Shown one piece after another: positions 11,767 through 23,255 of a stretch of 64,000 bases of DNA (the first letter of the stretch is position 1; the number at the start of each line of letters is the position of its first letter). Origin of the DNA: Stercorarius parasiticus (Eukaryota > Chordata > Aves > Charadriiformes > Stercorariidae). The notes beneath the pieces were generated by a model. That model did no database searches and had not been told where the DNA came from. It saw only the letters and a program-made list of their open reading frames with translations. Location of the stretch: assembly GCA_013396915.1 (NCBI GenBank), contig VWZL01002832.1:64428-128427 (forward strand), in the 5' to 3' direction. Position numbers and translations under genes: made by a program.

Positions 11767-13232
11767 GTAAGAGTGGCAAACACCTTCACATCAACTTTAA
11801 ATCATATATTTTAATCTATTTTATTATGTAAGGCATATTTTATTTATTTAGGTTATTTAGATGCCTAAGCTTTAAGAGGAAATCACCTGTCTCCCTGTGC
11901 AGTCATTGCTTTTTGACATAGTACAAAGGCAATATGTAGGACTCTTCAGAGCCAAAATCTTTTGGAGGAAATTTCTTCCTTACAAAAAAAATGATCTACC
12001 AGAACATTGGAAAAAATATTTTGCTTTGGATCAAATTAACTTTTGCCTAACTGTTGCTGTTTATTTCATGTTCCCCTCTGGGCTGTTTTTTGTTGATTTA
12101 TTCCTATCCACAGTCTCTCTTGTAACCTATACTGCAGATACATTCTGGGAGGCAGAGCGGCTGCAAAAAATGGTGAAATAGGATGGAAACCAACTGGCAA
12201 AACAGTTACATTTCCTAATAGATAGGAACAGAAAAAGCCTTCATGTTTGTGACTAAAAACTGGGAACAAAACACCCAGAAATCAACAACATATGGGCCCA
12301 TCAAGATGTTTTGTTTTGATTTCAACTGTGTTTAATTTTTTTTTCCAGTTCAAAGTGGGATGAGTAGATGCCTTTGCTTAGAAGCATTTTGAGATAAACC
12401 ATTCTGGTGATTTTATGACTTTCATTTTAAAAAAAGAAAAAAAAGAAAGGATGAGTTGTGAATTGCTTTACTAGCAACCCTAAGGATGAGCAGGTCACAA
12501 GGCACACAGGGAGGGCTTGGAAACATGATTTGTATCAGAGGCTGGAGGGTCTTAAAGATCAGACTTCATCCACCTCCACCTCCTCTGCTTACTTCCCTTG
12601 TTCCAAAGACCCCTCTAAAGAAGTTTTTAACTTCTCAAGACCTGCAAGAGGTGCTTGGACCACAAAGAGGTGAGCAAAGTGTGTGTAAGGAAATTTTTAC
12701 TTTGGGGTCTGCACAACAGCTAGCATCAGTAAGCCCCTAGATGATGTCTTTCCCATGACAAGGGATTTTCGTTCCCCAAAACCTCAGTATGAGGCCCAAT
12801 GGTGACTCGGAAGCTACAAGTCACTGGAGGACACAACAAATCCTGGCTTATACTGGTGGCAACACAAGAGTCACTACTGTGACCATGGGTGGTAGGTACA
12901 GTTGCCTGCTAGCAGCTGTTTTTGCAAAGAGCAAAAGGGAGAATCCCAGGCAACAAAAGCAAAATTTGGCTTTGGTTTCCCTCTGATCTTAAGTCCTTCA
13001 TTTCAACTGTGATGCTTTACTTTGATGTCAAATTTAACAGTGGCAGCCTCCACATTAGATCTTGTATTGAGCAAGATCATCTGAATGTCCCAAGCAACAT
13101 ATGCCACAGGGGCAGGAGGCCTTGTGTTTGACCTTGTGTTTTGGGACAAAAGGGGGGCTTTATTTTAATTTTTTCCTCTCTTTGAGAACTGATCCTGACT
13201 TCTGACAAACCAGCAATATTGTTCATACGCAG
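11767..13232 (+). other. A1CF: A1CF intron 3
   Basis: 1.47-kb GT-AG intron. No repeat or extra exon recognised; it contains T-rich and A-rich runs only. Confidence 0.8.
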
Positions 13233-13471
13233 GAATGGGCGTCTCCTCGGAGTCTGTGCCAGTGTGGACAACTGCCGCCTGTTTGTGGGGGGGATCCCCA
13301 AAACGAAGAAGAGGGAGGAAATCTTAGCAGAGATGAAGAAAGTCACGGACGGAGTTGTGGACGTCATTGTCTACCCGAGCGCAGCTGATAAAACCAAAAA
13401 CCGGGGTTTTGCTTTTGTGGAATATGAAAGCCATCGGGCAGCAGCCATGGCCAGGAGAAAATTGCTCCCAG
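13233..13471 (+). CDS. A1CF: A1CF coding exon 4 (residues 122-202, RRM2)
   Basis: Encodes [17 protein letters not shown]2 LFVGGI, the [15 protein letters not shown] helix and RNP1 NRGFAFVEY. It ends ARRKLLPG with the glycine codon split after its first base. Acceptor ATACGCAG, donor GTTGGT. 239 bases. The donor is a less common GTTGGT form. Confidence 0.94.
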
Positions 13472-16400
13472 GTTGGTACAGATGGTGAGGGTGGTAGGGA
13501 TGGCTTCATCTCTGGGGTCACCTATGTACATGTTGCGCTGCAGTGAGACCGAAGTCTCCAGAGGACCCAGTACCCAAGGAAGTGAATGCTGCTAGGTTTT
13601 CTCCTCTCGGCTGCTAGAGACACCCAGAACAAGGAGGGACCCCAATACACCATGGCTGGCCAATGGAGTGCCCCCAGCTCTGGGGTGCAGGGTGGACGAT
13701 TCACTACACATCCTATTTAGCACCATGCTCATTATCCATGCTCTTTATTTAGGAGCTTGAATGTATTAAAAATAGAGCTGCATTTAGCTGTGTGTATCCA
13801 TATAGCTCTATTATTGGATATGTATTATCCTGTGGTTATCTTGGGTTATACATAAAATATAGCCTCATTTATGGCCTCTCAGAGACCATCACTCAGGAAA
13901 GCTTCCAAGAACATATTCAGCCTTGACAATACACTGAGGATGTTCCTGAAAATGGATATTTTCCGTGTGGGAAGAAAATTTCAAATGAGGAACTGCTTTA
14001 GGATTTAAACAATATAAACAGTAAGTCTATGCAATTGAGCATTGGGGGACATTCAAAGACCAGTGCGAAGCAGAGAGAAGTTTGGCAGGTGTTAGATGAA
14101 GGAGTCACTTAACATTAAGTGCATTTGCAGTGATTTCACCAATTTTCTTATGCTATCTTATGCTCGGCATCTCCCGCACTGCTTTATTGAACCCAGCTCA
14201 CTTGCTGGTGAAAGAATCCAATAAACTTGTTTTGAGACTTTTCCTAACCCACCAGCCTTCTTTCACTGTTTCTACAGGACAGCCTGTAAAACACCAGGAG
14301 TCATTTTAATTCTTTTTTCTTACGGTAAAAAAGGGAGCACTGAGTACACTTAGCTATTGTGGGATATCTCTCACTATTTTTCCTTTTATTCTGCATTTTC
14401 TGCATCAGTTTAGCATCTCTCTAGGCGGGGGAGTACATTCAGTTAGTCTGTGCTTCAGCACAACTTTTTCTTGGTTTCTATATCAACAGTGAAGGAAGGA
14501 GCAGGCGCAGCCACAGCCGCCAACGGCAGCCTTGAGGGAGCAGAGCACTTGAAATCCTGAGCAAAGCCAGTGAGACAGATGGGAACGAGCACATAGCCCT
14601 GAACAGACATGTGCAAAGTGCTAGTGATTTCCAATTTAGGGACCTCTCAGTAAACAGTTTGGGGAATTTCAAAGGCCTGAGCAGGAGCCAGAGTCTTCTG
14701 ATGTTGCAAACATACGGGAGGAACTTGAAAAAAGTTTCAAGCCAGAACTGAATGTGTCTCCAGCTGATGCATTGGATGAATGTGAGACTGAATATCATTA
14801 TCAAGACGCTTCCTTTACTCTGAACCTCGCTGCTCTTTTGAGGGAGCTTTGTAGAAGAGACAGAAATGCTCAAAAGGAAAGATGCTTTATATGAAAACTT
14901 TGTCCTGTCTCCTGGTTAAACAAGGTGGAGGAAGACTGGGTTTTAGCAAGAGGATAGTGCAGGCACCAAGCTTAGCTCCTTGCTGCAAGTCAGCCAGGTC
15001 ATTATTTCCACTATTGAACAGAAAATGGTAATTCAGAAAGAGGTACACGGTCTTTCATTTCAGCTGGCTGCCATTAGCAGCCATCTTTCTATTTCTGGTC
15101 ACTAACAGCCCGAGTCAGACTGGGCAGTGCTGAAAGCTGAATATCAGCTCAACCTCACTCCGCAAATCCCGGCTCATTCATGAGCCTTCATAGCAGGGAG
15201 CAGCCTCTTTCCATTTAGTTTGTTAATTTTCACTTCCAATGTAGAAAAACAGGTCTCCAAATTCTACCCTCACCCTCTAATTTTATGTATTTTGGAGCTT
15301 GTATCCCATCTGAGATGGGTTATCCAAGTGGAGATGCAAGATAGGATGCCTTGTTTCAGATTTCTCCAAAAATGTTTTGCAGGATTCTCATTTCCCCTCT
15401 ACCAGCATAGGCAGCCTTGGGTTTCTTCCATGTTTTAGTGCATAATTAAGGCCTAGGAGGACCCAATCTTTATGTCATAAAGATCAGAGAGAAAGAAAGA
15501 AAAACCACAGAAAGATCCACTTACTCTTTGGGGGACATTTGCAGAAGAGGCAGACATTTTATTTCATTATTTAGAAGGAATATCTAGCACTTACCATGCT
15601 GCTAAGACAGAAAATGGTCCCTACTGTACATCCAAAGAACTAGCTGCTGGGCTGATTAAAATTGCTGGAGAAAAAGTGGGCCACAGATAGAGCACGTGAA
15701 ATTTGGGGCTCTAGCTATTTGTGGGTAGCCAGATTTCAACCACTCCTGAAAAGGGAGGAAGATCTCCCTGCAAGATGTGCAGAAGGGACAGGGAAGAAAA
15801 AGAGGAGGAAGAAAGTATCGTTGCCGTCTGAAGACAGGAGGTGAAGAAACCACCACTACATAGAGGTCCCTCTGCATTACCTGGTGTCCTGCCGCTCATC
15901 ACTGTGATTCCCACAGCTTTGAGACAAGGCTGTGGTAGTCAGTTTTCATTACATATTAAACATCACTAATTGACTAATCAATTACTTAACAAATCAGGTT
16001 ACTCAAAGCAAATGATTACGGACCTCAGCGTGATAACTTGGCAACACCATCGCCTTTAACTACCTCTTTATTAACTCTTTTTATTCTCTGCCCCTCAGCA
16101 GCTTGTTCCAGTGTTTACAGAGCCCATGGGCTTCTCCTCCACACCCTGTTTTATGCCTCATTACTTTTTGTGTCCCTCCTTTCTACTACTTCTGCTGCAC
16201 CTTCACCCAGCAGGGACCACACAACTTCAAATACTTGCACACAGAGACATTCTTGCTTTTACTATTGCATTTCATTCAGCTAGGACTTCTGGATCCCTCT
16301 CCTATTATCTAGGGAATGAAACCTTTGCAGCCAAGAGGGATCTTTATAAGTTCATTGAAATATTTCCCTTTAGAGAGCACTCCAGGGAACGCAGACGTTC

Positions 16401-16662
16401 GTGAATCATGCCATATTTTCATTTCTTTAATTCTGGACGCTGCATTTCTGCAAGGTATTAGCGGGAGCATGCTGAAAGTGTGACCATCTGCTTTTGGAAA
16501 TGAGCTAACGAAGCAGCCGTGCTTGGAGCTAGAAAGGCTTATCTCAGCCCTATTTGTAGAATTGGCCTATTCTCCTGTTCATACTGCTTGTGAAATAGTC
16601 TCTGAGCAGAACTGAGAGGAACCAAAGCCTCTTTGACACTGACTATGCCAATCCCTTTAAAG
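13472..16662 (+). other. A1CF: A1CF intron 4
   Basis: 3.2-kb intron with a GTTGGT donor and a CTTTAAAG acceptor. No mobile element or extra exon recognised. The frames at 14478-14873 (-) and 16038-16404 (+) show no family resemblance. Confidence 0.8.
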
Positions 16663-16827
16663 GAAGGATCCAGTTGTGGGGCCACCCTATCGCTGTTGAC
16701 TGGGCAGAACCAGAAGTGGAGGTGGATGAAGACACCATGTCATCGGTAAAAATTCTTTACGTGAGGAACCTCATGCTCTCGACCACTGAAGAGACCATAG
16801 AAAAGGAGTTCAACAACATCAAACCAG
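16663..16827 (+). CDS. A1CF: A1CF coding exon 5 (residues 202-257, RRM2-RRM3 linker)
   Basis: Encodes [20 protein letters not shown], the acidic DEDTMSS linker and RRM3 RNP2 LYVRNL, ending FNNIKPG. Acceptor CCTTTAAAG, donor GTAGGA. 165 bases, entering and leaving with one base of a split glycine codon in the preceding exon. Confidence 0.94.
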
Positions 16828-17765
16828 GTAGGAACCCATTGAAACGGTAGCTCCTAAACAAGTACTGCTACTGCAAATGGAAATATTTCTCCATTCATAA
16901 AATACCAAAGGAAGAGATAAAAATAACTGTTTTTTCCACTGTAAAATGTGCATGTGTAATGCCACAAAAATTGTCATTAGGCTAAAGGCTTCCACCCAAC
17001 ATGCACATCATGTCATCCCATTAAGGGCTGCTTAATTTCCAGCTAACAACACTACTAACCTTTTTAGGATGATTGGCAACTGGAAGAGATCCAAAATGCT
17101 GCATGGGAATGCCTGAGTCATAAAAAGTATTTTGAATCATTTTGGTCTTCCTTAAAAAGAGAGAGTTGGTGAAACAGCTGGGTGATTTCAGCATTCTTCA
17201 TCCATGGCAAGGGCTGATGATAGAAATAGAGTGGTTTAATACAAACACTTTTTATCTAATCTGACTAGATTCTGAATTCTATCATTCTCATACAAAAATA
17301 CCCCGCATTCTTTTGTAAATTTGTGAATAATCAGTGCTTATTATTTAACACAGAATATGATGGTATTCCTTTGTCGTGTATATTGCATGCCTTAGGGTGA
17401 GATTTTTCAAAAAGCCAGTAAGTTTGTTGGGAATAAAAATCCTAATGGCTTTCAAAGATTTTACTTCTGAGTTGCTCCAGCTTTAGGAAATTCCACCCAA
17501 AAACAACAAAGTAAAAATAACCCATTTCTGCAGCTCTCCAAGCCACACAGTCCATCAGGCATTAGTAACTTATGCTTGGCTATGTGAAATCCCCTTTCAT
17601 CCTGTTCCTATTAACTTCCTTCTATTAATTTTTTAAAATACACTACAGAGTTCCATTTTTCCTTCACTAACTTTTCATTTCTGCTCTATGCATTTCTTTT
17701 TTTGTACTAGGTTGAGATGCAAAGGTCTTTATGAGGTGCCTTTTCTGTCCTTCTAGTGTTTCTGG

Positions 17766-17803
17766 CTAATACTAATACTAATAAATACTAATACTAATAC
17801 AGC
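17766..17803. repeat. TAATAC simple repeat
   Basis: Six imperfect TAATAC units, broken once by an AAATAC unit, within A1CF intron 5. Confidence 0.85.
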
Positions 17804-19499
17804 CACCATCAAGCTGCTAGAGATCCCATTTTACCCGAGTTAAATATGTATCATCCCACAACTGTTTCCTCCTTTTATTTACCTAGTTTTGCTCCTGAAC
17901 GTTGAACTGCTTGCACTTCCCAGAAACACATTTATGCCCCTTTGACACTTTGGTAACAGTCATCCGCTTTGCTCCTAAAAGAAGTTTTCTAGTACAACAA
18001 CGGAAGGCCTGTATCATCTTTAATTTTCCTTTCATCGCTTTAGCATTTTACTTCTCGTGCCGGAAATTCTTCTTATTTTTTTAAATGGACAGCTTTATTT
18101 ATTGTGGATAAAATCAGGCATAACATTCTGTGTGCCATGCTTTCACAAAAAAGTACATCAGAGCAGCAAAACCTGAGCTTTGAGGAGAGCAAATGCAGTC
18201 TAAGTTACAGTGAAATTACAACCAAAAAAGTCAGCAAGGGTCTGAAATGATTCACTTCTCCTTGGTTATCTGCCTTATTCATTGCACCGCATTTCAGTGC
18301 TATTTGCCTGAAGTGTACATTTGATCCAGGCCATTAAGAACCTCTTTTGACAACAAGTCGTCACCCAATAAAAAATGATCCTAACGAGAGGAGTTAAGAT
18401 CCAGAAGTCTCCATGGCAGAGCAATTACCACATCGCTACAGGCTCCACAGACACTACCAGGAATGCTGCTTTTGCCTCTCAAGTTGTAATATAGTACAAG
18501 TATCACCCCTTAATCCTGTGCCAAATTCAGTGCCTGATGACTTCTGTAGAGATATGCATCACTTGTGTCACTGAAAAGCCCTGCTCTTGCTCCCCAGAGA
18601 TTTTGGCAAAAATCCTCATCCCTAGCAAAGTTTCCAGCAGGAAGGTCATGCTCTCCAAATGTACCGAAGGGGACAATATTCCCCCTGTAATGTCACACGG
18701 ACAGTCTCTACATGGAGGTGACCCAAGGGTGGGTATCACATTGCTTTTCCCCATCAGAGGCAGAAGCAGGGAAGAGCAGGATTTTTGGCTCAGGCAAGGA
18801 TCAGTAACAAAGCGCGCTCTCAAGGAGGCAGAAGGGGGATTTTCAAAACACAGAGAGTTCATTAAAGCCTTGACTTGTAAACAAGGCATCAGCATATAAC
18901 TCCCATAACTTTGGGCTTAGAAAATCACTCTCCAATCCCAGAAGGACACAAAGTGCTACTTACTGTTCTGGTGTCATTTTGAAGACGTGCAGGCTGCTCA
19001 GGTTATAGGCTGGGACAGGCTTCATTTAGCCCGCTGGAGCTCCTAATGACTCCCCCTGAACTCCAAAGAAATATATTTTCTCCTGCAGTTATTTAAGTAA
19101 GTGCTTTTTGTGGCTATATGACATTTCCCTGTGCACCTGTTCAGCTTTAAAGGGTAAGAAGCCAACAGAAGAGTCGTTCAGCATATATTTCTAAAGGATA
19201 TGTTTGGGGGTGTTATAGTTTCGGTGGTTGACGATGTGATTCCCAACCCACAGGAGCGGGGAAGACGAACAATTAGAGAAGGAAAGGCAGATGTCTAAAG
19301 CTTGTGACCACAGGGAATGGGACCAGTGTGGTTATTTTGGAGACAAACTTATTAGTGCTTAGTATCTCGGTGCTAGAGAAGTTCCCGGCGGCAGAGCAGC
19401 TGACTAGGGAAAGGGAAAGGTGTAGAGGATGGATGTAGAAGAGAAGAACAAGAAGCTGTTTACATTTGAATTATTTGGGGTAATCACAGAGGTGTAAGA

Positions 19500-19720
19500 A
19501 AGATTTGGGCTGGAGGCACCAGGATGGAGATCTCCAGCCCAACCCTGCTCCCAACAGTGCCAACATGGCAGCTGCAGCAGACTGATCGGGGCTATGTCCA
19601 GGCAAGTCAGGGCATCCCTGGGGATGGGAATCCCTCACCACCTGGGGCGGCATCCCAGGGATGCCCCACTCATGCAGGAAAGGATGTTTCTTAGGGCCAA
19701 ATGTGCTGCCCCATCGGTCC
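19500..19720 (-). repeat. GC-rich CR1-like fragment (copy B)
   Basis: Contains GGGCTGGAGGCACC, CCAACCCTGCTCCCAAC, CAGCTGCAGCAGAC, TCCAGGCAAGTCAGGGCATC, a CCCTGGGGATGGGAATCC block and CATCCCAGGGATGCCCCAC. The blocks run in the same order as the copies at 4311 and 47340. It is one of the two longest copies. It lies antisense to CR1 polarity and has no octamer tail. Confidence 0.6.
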
Positions 19721-20275
19721 CAACTCATCCCCACGACTGGGTGCTTGTTCTTGCTGAACATCCTGAGTCAATGGTTAAGAGAAAATCCTCCTTGTTTTAT
19801 GGCAGAAGCATCACCTTTTCTCAAGCTGCCCTTGAGTAACATGTATGATGGAAGTACGAAACCACGGAGATGGCGATCACATGGTGACATTACCTGTAGA
19901 TCACCAAACCTTGGGCTGTTACATGTCCTACTCGGCCATCTGGTCTTTGTGCTCTGTCACAAAAGGGAGACAAAAGACCAAAGGTAGTGTCCAACAGAGC
20001 ATTTTGGACAGGAGAAAACCACTGCAGTTTAAGGGGAAACTTACTGGTGTCTGATCCCAAATACTTCCAGTTTGCCTTGAAATTCTACAACCATTATATA
20101 TTTACTTTCTCATGGCATATACATCCTGAGAGGTAAGAAGACACTGTCCTCTTGTTCTTTTACCTTTGATCAGGATTTGTTCTCCAAGTGCTCATAACCC
20201 AACTCAGTTGCTCTTTCAGATCTGTGTTTTCCAACTAATACCCATTTCCAACTAATATTTCAACGTTTTCTGCAG

Positions 20276-20373
20276 GTGCGGTAGAGAGAGTAAAGAAAAT
20301 TCGAGACTACGCCTTTGTGCACTTCAATAAAAGAGAACATGCGGTGGAAGCTATGAAAGCCTTGAATGGGAAG
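20276..20373 (+). CDS. A1CF: A1CF coding exon 6 (residues 257-289, RRM3)
   Basis: Encodes [12 protein letters not shown]1 DYAFVHF, then [16 protein letters not shown]. Acceptor TTTTCTGCAG, donor GTAAAG. 98 bases, ending in phase 0. Confidence 0.94.
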
Positions 20374-21273
20374 GTAAAGCTGCTGTAAATGCTAATTCGC
20401 GGGGCTTATGTGCAGTGTATTATACACAACTGAAACAAAGCTGTCTGGTTTATTAGCTAAAGAAACATCCTGAAGGTGTTAGCCCTATTTTCTCCTTGCA
20501 GGCTGCTTTTTATACCCCTGAATTCGCCTTTCAGCAGCTCTGATGTACACAAACTGTTCATTTTGGCTTCTTGCTTCTCGCATTTGTGCTAAATGTTTGC
20601 CCAGCTCAGAGTGTAGCTCGCTGCTCAGAAAAAAACAAAAAGCAGAGCAAAGCCAAAACAAGGACTCGCAAACAAGGGGTTACGAGCTCCCTTGGCTCAC
20701 ATTCACATCCTTTTTCCACGTCTGCCAACAAAAACACTCACAGGACAGCATGTGAATGGCAAATCAGGACAAACAAGGTCAACCCAAAACATCTGCTCCA
20801 AATTCAGATGCGGATTTGCAAGAAGGTTGCTGTATTTAGTACTTCTTGCACTACATGTAATTCACGGCACTGTAATGCAAGAGCTGTTCCCAAAGAGGTG
20901 TTAACGCCGCTCCTATTTCTAGTGCTATCGCTATTCTCCATAGGAGCACGTATAATCTCACTGATTTACATGCTGCTTTGCAGGGAAGCGAAGCCTTTTG
21001 AAGGCTTCGCAACTAGGCTGATTTGGTTATGGAGCCTCTCCCGGCTGGGGTCAGGGCTGGGTGCTCTCAACACATTAAGCCTTCACCCAGCCAGTGCCTT
21101 CTTCCACCTGTGGGAGGGAGATTTTGGCTTTTTTTGGGTGGTTTTCTCCATCTTCCCATCCCATTAGCAAACTATGTGGGGAAAATGCCTCCCCAGGAAG
21201 GATAATTCCCATGCATTTTGGAGACTTAACCTGTGCTTCTCCCGTGCTCTCTCCACACCACTCTGGCATGAAG
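20374..21273 (+). other. A1CF: A1CF intron 6
   Basis: 0.9-kb GT-AG intron. No repeat or extra exon recognised. It ends at the weak GCATGAAG acceptor of exon 7. Confidence 0.8.
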
Positions 21274-21544
21274 GTGCTGGATGGGTCCCCGATTGAGGTG
21301 ACATTAGCCAAACCCGTTGACAAGGACAGCTACGTCAGATACACCCGGGGCACAGGCGGCAGAGGTACCATGCTGCAAGGAGAATACACCTACGCCTTCG
21401 GACATGTGTACGACCCCGCCACCGCCTACCTGGGTGCCCCAGTTTTCTATGCACCCCAAGCCTATGCAGCTATTCCCAACCTCCACTTCCCTGCCACCAA
21501 GGGGCTCAGCAACAGGAGCATCATCCGGCCCCCGTCCATCCGAG
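21274..21544 (+). CDS. A1CF: A1CF coding exon 7 (residues 290-380)
   Basis: Begins VLDGSPIEVTLAKPVDKDSY, closing RRM3. It continues with the Tyr/Ala/Pro-rich segment GEYTYAFGHVYDPATAYLG and FYAPQAYAAIPNLHFPATKG. 271 bases, ending with one base of a split codon before GTAACT. The acceptor (GCATGAAG, AG at 21272-21273) has a poor pyrimidine tract; the frame and homology decide it. The in-frame codons upstream of 21274 are intronic. Confidence 0.92.
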
Positions 21545-23046
21545 GTAACTCCTGTCACGCCAATACTCAGCTCTAGCAAAATATCTCCTCCGGGGCTTGG
21601 GTGGCTCCTCCCTAGACTCGTGTTGAGGGCATTGGCTTTGCTCTCGATTTTGGACCGCTTTCAGAGAGAGATGGAAAACACAGTTTTTAGACTCTGTCCT
21701 TCCTAAAGGTGCAGCGATCTTCCAGCAGACTAAGCTGGGCATAAAAAAAATAACCATTTTCCCAGAGCAAGCCTGAAAGAGCTTCCAGATTGCCCTCGAT
21801 CCAGCGTAAATAAACACCAATCCTCCTGGTTTTGCCCCAGCAGGGAAGACCAAATAAAACAGTTTTCTTTTCCCTCCCTTCAGAGCCAACTCCCTCAACC
21901 AGCCACCAGCACAGCTCTCCACTGTGTTTCCACTTCGCTTTGAAGGTCACAGGGAAAGTATTTCCAGTGCTGGTGTTTTCTGACCCAAAGCCATGGAGTT
22001 TCCCAAGGAGGTCACGTTGCCCTGATGCAGGGTAGGGAACCAGCACTGAAATCAAGAAGGCCATTAATTGTGAGCCTTGGGAGGTGGACTCCTTTTTGGG
22101 GGGGATCATTAACCTAATAATAAGCAGCCTATGAAAACAGAGTATTTCTGAAAGCTGCTGGGGCTCTGCCTTTGATCTTGGGTGACCGCACCTGGAACCA
22201 AATAAAATTCCGAGGCTCAGGTACCCCCAAATTAAATATTGTTGCAGTCATCATTTGGTAAGTGCAGAAGTAAGCTTGGGGGGTTAGCAAAAAAATAAAT
22301 AAATCTGCCCATTTGATCTTCCTTCCAAAGATGATGCCTGTGGCAGTCAGCTTGTGTCCCCAAGCCCGCGGCCAGGTCCCACGGCAGGCTGGGACCCCGT
22401 GTGGCACCCTGGTAGGGCTGGCAAGGACTGTGCTGGTGAATTTTTCCCCCTTCCCAAGGAAGGGGACAGGGGAGCAGGAATTTCCCATGCTGCCCCCCAT
22501 GTTTTTGCCTGCACAGGTGAAACAAGTTTCTATGAAGGTTGCATTGCGAAAGGTGCAGATGTGATAACCCACCAGCCTTCTCTTGCCTTACAGTCTCCCC
22601 AGACTCCCAACTAGGGCTCCCTGAGGAAAAATAGAAGCACAATGCGGGGGCGGGGAAAAGTCTTTTAGTTCATATAAGCAATGTATAAACTCTGAATTCT
22701 TCAAGACAGTGAAATTACACTGGTGGGTAGCAAGCGATATCAGATGTCCCCTTTCTGCCTTTCTGGGTAGAAAGATGCCACAAAATCAAAAATGATCAGA
22801 GAAGATAGAAACTGGGTCAGAAACAAGCAGGGCTTCCCCCCAAAAAACCTCACCTGTCCAAGCATATGAGCCCAAAAAGAAAGGGTGTCAATGTTGACCC
22901 TGGGTTTTCCCAGCAGCAGGCTATGGTAGGTTCCTGCCCATCTTCTTCCCAAACCCAGTGAGTGGGGCTAACTTTTCCATTTCAGCGAGAATCAGGGTAA
23001 TTTTTCCGGTGATTTGATTCGGTTTAATGCCTTCTTACATTCCTAG
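21545..23046 (+). other. A1CF: A1CF intron 7
   Basis: 1.5-kb GT-AG intron without recognised repeats. It ends in two usable acceptors 24 bases apart (23046 and 23070). Confidence 0.8.
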
Positions 23047-23255
23047 AAATTTACATGAATGTACCTGTAGGGGCTGCGGGAGTTAGAGGACTGGGAGGTC
23101 GTGGCTACCTGGCGTACACGGGCCTGGGGCGCGGATACCAGCTCAAAGGAGAAAAGAGGGGAGAGGATAAACTCTACGACCTCTTGCCAGGAATGGAGCT
23201 CACGCCGATGAACCACATCACACTAAAGCCCCAAGGGATCAAACTCGCTCCTCAG
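23047..23255 (+). CDS. A1CF: A1CF coding exon 8 (residues 380-449, RG-rich and NLS region)
   Basis: Begins (E)IYMNVPV, then GAAGVRGLGGRGYLAYTG, LGRGYQLKGEKRGEDKLYD and the conserved LPGMELTPMN. Acceptor ACATTCCTAG at 23046. A second acceptor CCTGTAG at 23070 removes exactly eight codons and keeps the frame, as in mammalian ACF64 versus ACF65. The segment covers the A1CF nuclear localisation region. Compared with the human protein as I recall it, KGEKRGEDK has one extra glycine. Donor GTATGT, phase 0. Confidence 0.94.

Larger units (their letters stand above)
16828..20275 (+). other. A1CF: A1CF intron 5
   Basis: 3.4-kb GT-AG intron. It holds a short TAATAC repeat at 17766-17803 and a GC-rich CR1-like fragment at 19500-19720. 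Nothing else recognised. Confidence 0.8.

Noticed and set aside
21094..21273. In-frame extension of A1CF exon 7 to the left
   Set aside because: The frame is open but has no homology to A1CF. Mammalian exon structure and the phase of exon 6 require a start at 21274.
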